64,000 nucleotides of DNA, from positions 1 through 64,000 of the forward strand of contig BCKC01000004.1 of NCBI GenBank assembly GCA_001600455.1. Direction: 5' to 3'. Under the pieces are notes generated by a model. The model saw only the letters and a list, made by a program, of their open reading frames with translations, was not told the origin of the DNA and did not search any database. The stretch is from Endocalyx cinctus (lineage: Eukaryota > Ascomycota > Sordariomycetes > Amphisphaeriales > Apiosporaceae). A program made the position numbers and the translations under genes. Positions 34,709 through 45,177 of the stretch are shown one piece after another. Numbering within the stretch: position 1 is the stretch's first letter; every line of letters begins with the position of its first letter.

Positions 34709-36295
34709 TCATTTAAGATCGAATGAAACATACCGGGGGGAGGAGAGCACATACCATGAATCTAACGGGTGTGGGAAGCTATGGAAAATAAGCTTGATTG
34801 CCTCGAATCTCCAAAATTCATAAGAGCCATTGTATACTGGTCTGCCTGAATGTAAAGCCTCACGGATATATAAATGGGCATCTGAGTGGAATGTCAAGTT
34901 TTGTAATGCCCAATTCGGGACGCCTTGGGATGACTCAGCTCGGGTGTTTCGAAATAAAACGCTCTCTTTCAACAAAGTCGTGACTGTATTCTCCAAATCT
35001 GCCATGTTACCGATGCAACTAGGTAATGGGAAAGCCCAATTATTTTCCATTGTGCCTAGCTCCGTCCGACATTTTGTCGGAAAAGCTCCGCTAAAGACAA
35101 TGTAACCGGGAACTGAATCCCGACCAAGGCAGGACAACAAACATACGAAGTCACGAAGGTAATTATGGCGGGCTACTGAACAATTGTTCCAATGAAGTGA
35201 GTGTCCACTGAAGCGCAAGTAATACCTTCCACAAGCACATCTGAACCCCTTTCCAGAAGCGGTCGTCAAAGCTAATTCCTTCCAAAACCTTTCAGTAATC
35301 CCCGGTCTGTCTTGGTCATGGGTTTGAAATAGATGTCTGGTACTATATTCCTCTGGTCTTGCCATAATGTGTCGGTTTACAGCGTCATTGGAGGTTCCTT
35401 CTAGCTGAATGATTGCGGTGTTCTTCCGTCGTTGAGTGTCATTAGGGACTACTGCCTGCAGATTTCCCGTTAGCCCAGAGCCGCTCTGGGCATCCGCCGG
35501 CAACGGTGATGAAAGCATGTCTAATACTTCCCGCGCAGTCTTTCTTAGGACTTCCGCTCGGTGCGAAAACTCGCTGTAACTAGTTGCACGCTCGACTGGT
35601 TTGGCAATATCATCTAGTTCCCATCCGCGTCGGTCCGACCCTACCAACGGCGAGTTTTTACTGACTTGCGAGGGGGGATTTGGTAGGGTTGGTGTTATGT
35701 GTTACTGAGGCTCGGCGCCGACGTCACTTGTCCTTTGTGTTGGACTAGTCGTCGACCTGTCGTTACGGATCGGAGATCTTGGATGTATACTTAATATATT
35801 GTCACGATTGTCCTCGGCTAGATCTCTTACTCCACTTCCCTCGTGACCTCCCTCGTGACCACCGTAAGACCCGTCTATTATTACCCTAGAGGACAACGGC
35901 GTGAGTCCCCCATGCCTTGTAGGTCCTGATTGCTCTTTTCCTGGCATATCTTTTTGTCTAGTAAAAGGGTAGTCTGTGTTTCTGTCTTTATCATTAGGTG
36001 AATTTACTAAGGAAGCCACTTCTTGCCCGATTTTCGACTTAAAAACAATGCAGTCCTCGATTTTTGTGTCATCATTTGGACCGGTGCTGCGTTGAGGACC
36101 CGTGCTAGGATCTTGCAAAGTTCGCCCCTTTTGCAAGTTACTAGTTTCATTTTGCCTGGTCTCGCGGTTGTGCGCAGCCAGACTAGCCCGTTGCCGATGG
36201 GCGTGCTGCGAGGTAATCTCACCTAACCTGAGTGCCCATTGGGTGCTCTCCTTACGCGCTGCGGTTGCTGGAGATAATTCTCGGACTTCTGTCAT
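34709..36295 (-). CDS. Fungal protein of unknown function, N-terminus related to the 24-kb gene
   Basis: Exons 35706-36295 and 34709-35660 with a 45-bp intron (GTAACA…GTCAG) in phase; start MTEVRELSPATAARKESTQW. The first ~40 residues match the gene at 22807-24127 (pattern M-x3-RE-x-SP-x-TAA, then QWA-x-L-x-E-x-TSQHA). The sequence just before the start is also alike (a TTCCATTCCGATCGGCAACATG-like context in both). The second exon contains a Cys-rich segment (GKGFRCACGRYYLRFSGHSL, HWNNCS) and ends VSFDLK, TGA. No enzyme motif is seen. The two genes may be diverged members of one lineage-specific family with different C-termini. Confidence 0.5.
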
Positions 36296-36346
36296 GTTGC
36301 CGATCGGAATGGAAAACAAGAAAGGTTCGGGGTGACGGTCGGACAA

Positions 36347-37120
36347 GTAAATAAGCTGAAAGCGCTGCTAGGCGATTAAAACGTACATTTGGAGAAGGTT
36401 ACGGATTAGGGGGAAATATGTATTCAGGGAGGATAAGATTTAAGTTTTTTTGACGTAATGACTCTCCTTAACAGGATAGAAATGGAGCACACGAGCTTCT
36501 AACCTAATCGGATGCTGTGATCCATATTCGCGTGATGGGATGTAACACCCTTTACTCCACAGTCGTACCCCTTATCGTACCTCGGTTCCAAAGTATCGGG
36601 TCAAATGTATCCCAAAAAGAGAACAATATCCGGACTTTAGTAAAACCTGATCCTTGATTGATAGCCCCCGCATGTTATTTCTGCATTGTGAAAAGAAAAT
36701 GCCAGCGCTAAACCTTGGCGGTCACCTTGATAAGCACGTTCCTAGAATTGAGATAAATAATCGAGCTGTTATTCGTTAATTGCATCATCAATCGTATAGG
36801 CTGCGATGATTGCAGTAATTATAGTGGGTTTAGTGGCCGCTCCATGCACTACTAACCCAAATTTTCCAGTGGCTGCGGGCTTTAGTGGGGTAATATCTAG
36901 GTGGGCGCGTCTGATAATATTTCGTCCGAAAATAAATTAGGCTCTGTGTGGCGGGCGTGATATGTAGTTACTGGCGTATTGATATTCGGTCTCAAAAGTT
37001 GAATATCCTATACAGGCTCCGGCATAAGTAAGTACTTAGCGCGATCTTTTTTTTTTTTTTTTTTAGCAAACAGTCGTTAAATGTCCAGAACTGGCAAGCA
37101 TGACAGCGTTAATATCTCCT
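36347..37120. other. Intergenic
   Basis: Holds a T18 run at about 37050 and the region upstream of the 36-kb gene. No gene recognised. Confidence 0.35.
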
Positions 37121-37390
37121 TAGTTCGCCAAGCAAAGTCTAAATTCTGCTTTACACTCCCTTGCGTCAGCGCTCGATCCGATTATAGACATCGTGGGTCC
37201 TTTCCCAGAAGTGGGACTTTCAAAATTGATTTTGCCGTTTTGAAGCTCGGCCAGAATCAGCGCTCGTCCAAAAGAATTGGATTAGTACCACGGACGCAAG
37301 GCAGGAAGCAGGAGTTGGGAATTTGACTCTTTCACCCATATCACCCCACTTTGCTATGCCTAAAAATGTAGCTGATCATCCCTGCCTCAT
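37121..37390 (-). repeat. Dispersed repeat, inverted copy at 37.3 kb
   Basis: Read on the minus strand it starts with the CAGCTACATTTTTAGGCATAG, CAAAGTGGGGTGATATGGG terminus, followed by a body related to 32.65-32.8 kb. It ends about 40 bp before the truncated DUF3638 frame. Confidence 0.5.
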
Positions 37391-37432
37391 CGTATAGGTT
37401 GCTGCTTAATGAGTTACCGACGCTGATAAAAC

Positions 37433-39808
37433 ATGATAGAGGGCATGGGTACGCAGCAATTAGTTGAACTAAGTCCGTGTCGTTGGACGTGCATCCAACA
37501 ACTACTTACGGCAGTTCGTACTTTGGTTCATAGGATTGCACATCAATTTCCGGAGTCCATAGAGTATAATGTTCTATGTGACGGGGGATTTCCCAGAGTG
37601 CGGCTCCTCCGTCAGGATGTTGGAGATTACCTCGTGTGCAGTCTGGGTAGATGGATCTGTGATGGAGGCTTAGGAGGCTTTCCAATTGCACGACAGCAGA
37701 AAGATGTCAGGGATGCTGTTTTCACTTACATTACCCAACACAGTCTCAGTGCAAAAGAAATTAATTCGGTCGAAGAGTCCTTATTCTGGTCCGAGAGCAC
37801 TAAGCCTCTCCTATTTTTACTTCGGGGCCTTCTAGCAGGGGGTGTCCTAGTGTTTACGCTGGGCCAAAAACGTTGGAGAGTCAATTACGGGCTAGCAGCT
37901 GGACGTGTACCACCTACACGATTAGCGGTGCCATATCGAGCCAAAGACAATCCAACACCCCGTTCCGAGTACAGTCACCCTGACGTGGTGATTATTCTAA
38001 CCTGTCTGACTTACTACTACGGCGGCCTAGAAGATGATGATCTTTTCATTGCTCTAGGCCATTTGATGGAGTCTGACCAAGCCGACGTTGAATATGCCGG
38101 GTGGGTTACCGATTCCCCAAGTTTACCAGATGCTTTCCGTCAATTAGAGGGCATCAATCTCAGAGACCATCCTCAATGCGTTGGTGACATTTTCCCCTGT
38201 TTACGATACAGTAAAAATGTTATCGACTACTTTCTCGATCACATCGTCTTTGCGAAGGAGATGAAGGAATTTCCGCACAAGCTCTCGGCAAGCGGTTGGG
38301 ACATTGGCAAGGTGAAGCCGCGATATACTACTGGATTTAGCGGAACCATTGACTCCCGCAACGTCCTTCCATTGGACGTTAACCACCTCGATCTTCCCTC
38401 CCAAGTGCATACCAACGCCTTGGTATTAGAGTATCTTTTGCAGCCGGAAAATTCGGTGATTCTGCTGCCTAGTCCGTCGGGGCCCTCCATGACCGATGCC
38501 GAGCGGTTGCTCTCAACAGTAGTTAGGGCGGAGAAATTAATTCGAGTGATTCTTGACGTTGGCGCTCAGATTCTGGAGCTGAATAACCATCAAGTAGCCA
38601 AAAGGTGGTTAGAGATGGTCCCGGGCGCCGATACTCAGGCGGTGATTTACGTAAATGACGATGACGACATCTCGGTGGTCGACCGTGAAGGACGGGCCGA
38701 ATCGCTCCAAACATCTTCGTACGCAGGTCGACTGGAATGTTGTCTCGTATTCCTCGACGAAGCGCATACTCGAGGAATTGACTTGAGGCTTCCTAGTAAT
38801 TACAGAGCTGCAGTGACTCTCGGCGCAAATTTGACCAAGGATAGATTAGTACAGGGTAAGTTGATTAGGGGGGTCTCCGATATGATCAACATAATTGCTA
38901 ATGTTTTTATAGCTTGTATGAGATTAAGACAGCTGGGGAAAGGGCAGTCAGTCGTGTTCTTCCTCAATGAGGAAATCCGACACAAGATTCGAGATAGCGT
39001 CAACGTCGCCGAAAATGCTACCATCGAGGTCGAGCACGTCCTGGAATGGGCAATCACCGAGACCTTTGCTGAATCTCGACGGAGCATACCGCTTTGGGCG
39101 ATGCAGGGTAGTCGGTACTTCAGACAAGAAGAACTGTGGAAAGCTGTCCGCGATAATGGAGCGACACTTATGACGGACGTGCACGCAGAGAAATTTCTTG
39201 AGGATGAAGCTCAATCAATTGAATTCAGATATCGGCCTCGATTGCAGGAGATAACTTCGATATCCCAGCTTGTGACCAGTAATTGCCCCAGGTTAGATGA
39301 GATCGAAGAACGCTGTCGTGAATTTGAAAACTTGCAGTTCAACTCAACATCTCTGAGAGAGGAACAGGAGAGAGAGCTCGCACCTGAGGTTCAGCAGGAG
39401 AGACAGGTTCAAAGACCTGAGCCGGCACTCCCGGCGAAACACAATTTTCATCCACATATAAAGCATTTCGTGACCACAGGTATTCTAATACCTAGTTCAC
39501 CTGCTTACATGTCAGCATTTACCACGCTGCACGAATCCAGCGGTGCAGAATTATTCGAGGTATCACAGCTCGGCCAGGATGCAAAACTATTCGTCACGGC
39601 TGACTTCGCCAATACAATCAAGAAAGATTCGCTCATGGGATACATTTCGGACTCGTACCATAGGCCAGTGCAGTGGATTCTCGCAGTCAGAGAAAACGAT
39701 AACGAGGATATCAGGGTTATATTGATAATCAGTCCGTACGAGGCGGAACGGATCCTCCAGATCTTTCGCTCTGAGGGACCTGAACCTGCTTCGGGCTTCG
39801 TAACGTAA
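37433..39808 (+). pseudogene. Truncated DUF3638/DUF3645 (ubiquitinyl-hydrolase-like) protein
   Basis: Exons 37433-38855 and 38913-39808; the 57-bp intron (GTAAGT…TTATAG) has no stop and keeps frame, so a naive reading runs through it. The product matches the C-terminal part of a ~3000-residue fungal protein annotated as ubiquitinyl hydrolase-like: FGQ/LGQKRWRVNYGL, TRLAVPYRAKDNPTPRSEYS, HPDVVIILTCLTYYYGGL, YTTGFSGTIDSRNVLPLD, LPSQVHTNALVLEYLLQPEN, then VFLDEAHTRGIDLRLPSNYR. The first three quarters are missing; the frame begins 40 bp after a repeat terminus. The end is fused tail-to-tail with an Est1-like fragment at 39808, where the stop TAA arises at the junction. Probably non-functional. 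Confidence 0.75.
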
Positions 39809-40677
39809 TTGTTGGAGCACATTAGGTCTTGCGAGTATAGCAAGATGGTGGTAGAGCCGCCCCGTGGTTGGCGCTTTGTCGGATGCTTTTGAATACCATC
39901 GCCATGTTACCGAAGTCCAGACTTCCCGATCACGAATGTTATTGTCTTCAATGGCCATGCTAAATTACAAGAAATTAGACCTATTTAATAAAAGCAGGGG
40001 CTGAGGGGTACCAGTTGAATACTTTATCTCGGCACCGGGCCAGTAGTAAGGCAAAGATTAGAGACAAGTTCGGGATTGACTCACCGGTATCTCGCGATAT
40101 CACCTAAGCATTCAATCCAAGTATTTTCGAACGCAGGGACCGTTTCGTATAATAAAGCTAACATGGAATAGGCAAGGTAAATGAATGTGAGCATATGCTC
40201 CAATGACGCGGGTAAGCGATGTCTAAGTAACTCCAGAAACGAATGGATACCATGGCGCCACATTCGAGCCGGCATAGAGTACTTAGAAGCTAATCTCCGT
40301 AAAGCTTGGCTTGCTGATGGATGTTGCGATGCTAGGAAGAAGTCGTGATGTTCATGTAATAATGTTCTGTGCAAAGCAATCAAAGCTTGCCATTGCTCGT
40401 TGTTCAGTTTAGCATCGCTCTGAGATGACTGGGCATTGTCTACTTCGATGCACTTAGATTCCACCATGACGAGTCCTGCATATATACCTTTGAACTCTGC
40501 CACGAGCTGCTCCTGGCTGATAGGGCGCATCTCAGGTTGCTTATGAACAAAATAAACACTGGCGAATAAGATCCTTGCCCGCAAAGTTACATGCATAAAA
40601 TGATAACTGACCAAACTCATCCTCTCTATTAGAGCAGACTTGTATAATACTCCTAGTTGCCTCTTAGTTTGCAGCAT
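39809..40677 (-). pseudogene. Truncated Est1 DNA/RNA-binding-domain-type gene
   Basis: Exons 40085-40677 and 39809-39959 (intron GTGAGT…TTTAG). The product carries blocks conserved in a fungal Est1-type family: GIYAGLVMVESKCIEVDNAQ, LIALHRTLLHEHHDFFLASQ, MWRHGIHSFLELLRHRLPAS, TWIECLGDIARYR and GRLYHHLAILARPNVLQQL. After LQQL relatives continue FYYTK…, but here the sequence becomes the antisense of the DUF3638 fragment, so the 3' part is gone. The annotated start (40677 or Met at 40620) is uncertain. The Est1 domain link (telomerase or RNA decay) is recalled from family knowledge. Confidence 0.65.
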
Positions 40678-40712
40678 TTCTTTCGATCTATTTTACGACG
40701 AAAACCGAAGGA

Positions 40713-40955
40713 ATGGACACGAAAGACTGCGAAAAATTGACCCCGGAAGAGTGCGAATTAGTTCGAGGTCGAGATCGACGGCCAGCCGAACAAATAGTTC
40801 GGGATTGGACACAGGGAGTTAAGCAAGAAAAGGACGCAGTCATAAAGCGCTTCCAATCCATATCTGATTTAGAAATGAGACAAAGCAACCTATCTGAAGA
40901 AATAAAACAAACAGAAGAAAACCTAGCTCGTCTCAAGCAAAAAGTCCAAAAGTGA
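40713..40955 (+). CDS. Small coiled-coil protein, 80 residues
   Basis: ATG at 40713 opens MDTKDCEKLTPEECELVRGR, then a charged helix (EEIKQTEENLARLKQKVQK) predicted to form a coiled coil; TGA at 40953. It is divergent from the Est1-like gene with only 35 bp between frames. No family known; plausible as a small gene. Confidence 0.35.
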   Translation: MDTKDCEKLTPEECELVRGRDRRPAEQIVRDWTQGVKQEKDAVIKRFQSISDLEMRQSNLSEEIKQTEENLARLKQKVQK

Positions 40956-41368
40956 CTGGTCATGAGGTTTATTTCGGTATACGTACTAGGTAATATCTAC
41001 TTCATTATTTTCAACGTCTCCTAACGATTTTAAAATAGTCAGCGTTTATTACATTTGGGGTTAGGCACCCTGATCTCTTCAAACAAAGGCTACGGGCAAG
41101 CGGCCAGGCTCGACTTAACGGATTAAAGCGGAAGAGAGACATCGGACATGGCAATCTTGTTATTTTTGGAAAAAACTCCCAAATCATCACCGAGTTACTC
41201 CGAAATATTGATTTTAGCTATTTTCTTTCGATACTTGGAACTCATAGCTTCGGTTATTCTTTTTCTTGATTCGAAGGTCTAGGCTTTGGAAAGTGACTAA
41301 TCAATACAATTCTTTCTACGTATCATATGTAATGAGCCAGACAATAGATTAAAATGGCTCTTTCGCTA
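40956..41368. other. Intergenic, left flank of transposon
   Basis: No gene recognised. The last two bases (41367-41368, TA) are the left target duplication of the Fot1-type element. Confidence 0.4.
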
Positions 41369-41408
41369 AGATATTCAACGGTGCCACGGACCACCCCCTC
41401 ACGGACCA
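41369..41408 (+). repeat. Left terminal inverted repeat
   Basis: 40 bp; 39 of 40 positions match the reverse complement of 43265-43304. Confidence 0.9.
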
Positions 41409-41540
41409 TATAACCAGAATACGTTGACCGCCATCAATCAGAATACCTTACCTTTTGTTTTTTTGATTATTTCTTTCAATTTTAATCAAAACAACACTTT
41501 CTTGATATCATCATAATCGTTATTTTCAGCTCTTTCCAGT

Positions 41541-43205
41541 ATGGTAGCTACCGACCTTGAAAAACGCGCTCTAGCAGCCATACGAGCCGTTCGACTTGGT
41601 ACTAGCGTACGCGCTGCTGCTACTAAGTGGGATATTAGCCGGTCATATCTCAACCGCCGTCTTGATGGTATACCGACCCGAAAAGATTCGAATAAAAGCT
41701 TCCAAGTATTATCGCCCTTATTAGAAAGCCAACTAGCTAATTGGGCTATTGGCCAGGCCCGGCTGGGGTATGCCCCAGCCCTTGCAAAGTTCCGATATAT
41801 GGCCCAGCGTATGTTGGTCGCTTCAGGTCATACCGGCGAGCTAGGAAAACAATGGCATATCCGTTTTATTGCTCGCCACCCAGATATTCAATCAACCAGG
41901 TCCACGTCTATTGATTACCACCGCGTTAATGGGGATACAGCGGCGAATATCAACATATTTTTCGACCGCCTTGAAATACCGGAGCTGGCTAATATACCAC
42001 CTGAACGCTATTACAATGCGGACGAAATAGGTATTGGTCAAGGTGTTGGAAGTGACCATTGGGTCATTACCGAAACAACAGGTCGTCCAGCGTTTAAAAA
42101 GGACGTTGAAAAAGGCGAATGGATCACTGTTCTGGAATGTGTGGGCTTTAATGGGGTACCCCTCCCGCCCCTGGTCTTGTGTAAAGGGGTTGAAGTACAA
42201 AGCCAATGGTTTTCGAACGAAGATATCCATCTATATGAAACCTGGAGGTTTGAGTGTACTCCCAAAGGGTGGACGAGCAATAATATAGCATTAAAATGGC
42301 TGGAATTTCACTTTTTACCCCATATACGAAGTCAACACCGAAACCAATGGGTCGTTTTGATACTCGACGGCCACGATTCCCATACCAACAACGCGTTTTT
42401 ATGGCTCTGTTTTACGAATAAAATATGGCTAGTATTTTACGAACCCCATTGCAGCCACGTCGTACAGGTATTGGATGTTGGTATATTCGGTCCGTTAAAA
42501 AATAGACTGCGATACCACCTCCGGGGCTGTCCGAATACCAAGCTTGGTATTAAGTCACGAAAAACCGAAATTTTCAAGGCATACCACCAAGCCCGAGATG
42601 ACGTACTTATTCCTAAAAAGATTAAGGGGGCCTGGAAAGCCACTGGGATATGGCCACGGGACAGAACGAAAGCGTTAAGTTCAAAATATGTTATTTTGGA
42701 AGACGTGGGTATGGCCAGGGTACGCGCACAGACCACTACCCCCCTTGAACGACCATTTACTCCTGATTTCGTCACTGAAATAGTTCCAATAACTATTAAA
42801 ACACCAGCCGGTGGTCAAGCATTACGGGAAAATAGTCGGGAATTGGNTATTTCAGATCCTTCGTTCAAATTACTAAGTCAACGGTTATATACCAGGAAGG
42901 TCAGTAAAGCCTTAGACCAACAAGCGGGTCGAATAGCCGAATTAGAAGCCNAGGTCGAATATTTANAGGCTAAGGTTGCNAGTAAAAGTAACAAGGTACG
43001 AAAGGCTGCTAAGCACNAGCCAAGCCAGGCCTTTATACGTATGGCTGACGTACGTCGAGCGAAACGAAGGTTGAGAAATAGAATCGTATACGACGACGAG
43101 GTTCTGGATGGTAAGGTCCCTAAGGAGGTTCCGGGAGACGATTTCNTTGGTGATTCTGAACCTGAAGATTGTATTATAGTCAAATATATCAAAAAGAACG
43201 AATAA
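41541..43205 (+). CDS. Fot1/pogo transposase
   Basis: 554 codons from ATG. Residues ~5-50 form a psq-type helix-turn-helix (RAAATKWDISRSYLNRRL), ~60-125 a CENP-B-type DNA-binding part, ~155-330 the DDE_1 nuclease. Catalytic acidic residues are visible at D161 (YYNADEIGIG), D276 (LILDGHDSH) and D312 (VLDVGIFGPLK), the DDD arrangement of the pogo branch. The C-terminus is a basic coiled coil. The frame is full length with no stop, so the enzyme could be active; a few X residues come from N bases. It cuts and pastes the element at TA sites in the nucleus. Confidence 0.92.
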   Translation: MVATDLEKRALAAIRAVRLGTSVRAAATKWDISRSYLNRRLDGIPTRKDSNKSFQVLSPLLESQLANWAIGQARLGYAPALAKFRYMAQRMLVASGHTGELGKQWHIRFIARHPDIQSTRSTSIDYHRVNGDTAANINIFFDRLEIPELANIPPERYYNADEIGIGQGVGSDHWVITETTGRPAFKKDVEKGEWITVLECVGFNGVPLPPLVLCKGVEVQSQWFSNEDIHLYETWRFECTPKGWTSNNIALKWLEFHFLPHIRSQHRNQWVVLILDGHDSHTNNAFLWLCFTNKIWLVFYEPHCSHVVQVLDVGIFGPLKNRLRYHLRGCPNTKLGIKSRKTEIFKAYHQARDDVLIPKKIKGAWKATGIWPRDRTKALSSKYVILEDVGMARVRAQTTTPLERPFTPDFVTEIVPITIKTPAGGQALRENSRELXISDPSFKLLSQRLYTRKVSKALDQQAGRIAELEAXVEYLXAKVXSKSNKVRKAAKHXPSQAFIRMADVRRAKRRLRNRIVYDDEVLDGKVPKEVPGDDFXGDSEPEDCIIVKYIKKNE

Positions 43206-43264
43206 GTTATGTATTCTAGTGCTGGAGATAGCTTCAATTGATTTACGTATAGTCGAATTATTGG

Positions 43265-43304
43265 TGGTCCGTGAGGGGGTGGTCCGTGGCACCATTGAAT
43301 ATCT
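43265..43304 (-). repeat. Right terminal inverted repeat
   Basis: 40 bp, inverted partner of 41369-41408, followed by TA. Confidence 0.9.
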
Positions 43305-43456
43305 TAATGTTAAAGGATAAACTCTCGTATCTCTGCCTGGGGTTTAACGGGGCTTTATTGTATAGTTGAGTAAACTGAAAATTTGCTTTGATTATATACA
43401 TTATTTTCGAGTATTATAAGATGAAGGTTGTCGAAATGATTGTGTTTACATAGTAT

Positions 43457-44301
43457 TCAACTATCCTGACCCTCCCTTGCGGATCTCAGCGAAGATGTGC
43501 TCCTTAGAGAAATTGGTGCTGATGTACGTTGTCTTCGTTTTATCTGCACGGAGTACGTAATATATAAAAATAGGACTATAAAATCATGAAATACGAAAGT
43601 AGTCATAATTAACTGTACAATTAATTAGTGAAGGAAGACAAGATCTTTTAGTTAGACTTACTATAACTTCATCCTGGAATGATTGACACCAGAATGCACT
43701 GAAACGAAACGCTAAGATACGGAGCATTGCAAATGCTACAGACACCGCCTTGTTCTGCTGCACGTCTCGGACGTAGCGTAACTGTTCCCAAACCATCCAA
43801 AACTGATATATCGAGGAGGAAATCTGACAGAGTCTCTGGCCCAGGGTAGGAGACGAAAAGAGTGCTACAAGAAGTCCGGCTAAAAAAACCAACCAAGTTA
43901 CTCCGAATACGCAACCCAAGGGGCGCACAGAAAGAAAAACCGAGATTCCCGCTACTATTAAGCACTGCTTTGGTGAGCTTTTCTCAGAGGATAAAATCTT
44001 GAAAGAAACTTACTTCGCAAATCATAACCCAAAGAATAATGGCCGCAGATAAGACTGTTAGCCAAGGCTCGCCTGTTTTCCAAGCCAATCCAGCAAATGT
44101 GGACGTCGCTCCAACCCCAAGCAAGAACTGCGCTGTTACAGCAGCGGCAAACTTTTTTTGAGATCTAATATATAAGGACTGTGGCGGCTCACGATGTTTC
44201 TGATTAAAAGCAAAAATAATACAAATGGACGTAGCGAAGATAAGTTGAGAAATATATGCTATTGTGAGAATAACGACCTGGAAGCAGCTAGAGAGTCCCA
44301 T
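43457..44301 (-). CDS. Small multi-pass membrane protein
   Basis: Exons 44014-44301, 43662-43964 and probably 43457-43543; all three are phase 0, giving about 225 residues. At least four hydrophobic helices are visible (VVILTIAYISQLIFATSICI; AAVTAQFLLGVGATSTFAG; LTVLSAAIILWVMI; VTWLVFLAGLLVALF), then an amphipathic stretch. The first codons follow a purine-rich tract. No named family recognised. The last exon is uncertain: another frame of the same stretch reads TYISTNFSKEHIFAEIR and looks more protein-like, which would need a different donor. Confidence 0.5.
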
Positions 44302-45177
44302 GACGATTGGCTTGTTGTTTACAAATTTTGGTTCTGAAGAATATACTAAAAGAGAAAAAAAAAAAAGGGGGGGGATTGAGAAAAAATAAAAAATAACGCC
44401 GAGTCTTGTATGGATCTCCTGAGGGTTATATATTTATCTTACAGGTCGATAAATCTAAAGCACGTGTTACATGCTCACCCCGGTTATACTTAAACACCAA
44501 CACGGTTAACGACTAGGTTTTTTCTCATAATGAACAAGGTCTTGTTGCACCTGTCAAGAACCCGTTTAAAGGGAAATTGATGGCATAACTAACCGCTTGA
44601 ACCTGTACCTAAGTCCCGTTCCTTTTCTTGAATATTATGTTTTCTCTTATTTCTACATATTACGAAGATTGTACCGGTTTCATTCGAGTTCTTTTATTAT
44701 GAAGAATAAATCGGCAACCCCTAGGGATACTCGGTTGGTGAATTTACCTCGTTTAATGAAAAGGGGTAAGTTATTATCTTTACAAAGGGGTAATGTAACA
44801 AAAGAGAAATAACTTAAGAGCTTAGTTTCTTGCTTTTATTCTTTATTTATGTTCCTTATTATGTCGACTAAGTGCATATATGTCTAGTTACATTAACTAT
44901 TAATTAAAGCTTTACGATTTTTCAAGAAAAGGATAAGCCTCGTTATTGCGAGGTTAGATGGTGCTATTTGAACCCATTCCCTTTAATATTCTAAGCATAT
45001 ATATCTGTACATACATATATACTGTTTCGATACTCGATATATGTAAATAAAACGACTTAAGAGACCCAAGTATACCATTAAAGCTATGGATAAAAACCAA
45101 GTATTGGCAGAACTTGTGATAATAAGTATAAATCAACTTCGAGATATTAATTAGACTATCTCAAGCTAGAAGAAAAA
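44302..45177. other. Intergenic
   Basis: Includes an A12G8 run (about 44357-44376). A 71-codon plus frame (44597-44812) has no family. No gene supported. Confidence 0.35.

Larger units (their letters stand above)
41369..43304 (+). mobile_element. Complete Fot1/pogo-type DNA transposon
   Basis: The 1936-bp element has 40-bp terminal inverted repeats (41369-41408 and 43265-43304) differing at one base, starting AGATATTCAA. It is flanked on both sides by TA (41367-41368 and 43305-43306), the target duplication of Tc1/mariner-pogo elements. Inside is one transposase frame without stops. Five N bases cluster between 42847 and 43146, as expected if several genomic copies were collapsed into a consensus. 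Confidence 0.9.

Noticed and set aside
38856..38912. 19 extra residues in the DUF3638 protein
   Set aside because: The stretch is a 57-bp GTAAGT…TATAG intron without a stop. The spliced product matches the family better.
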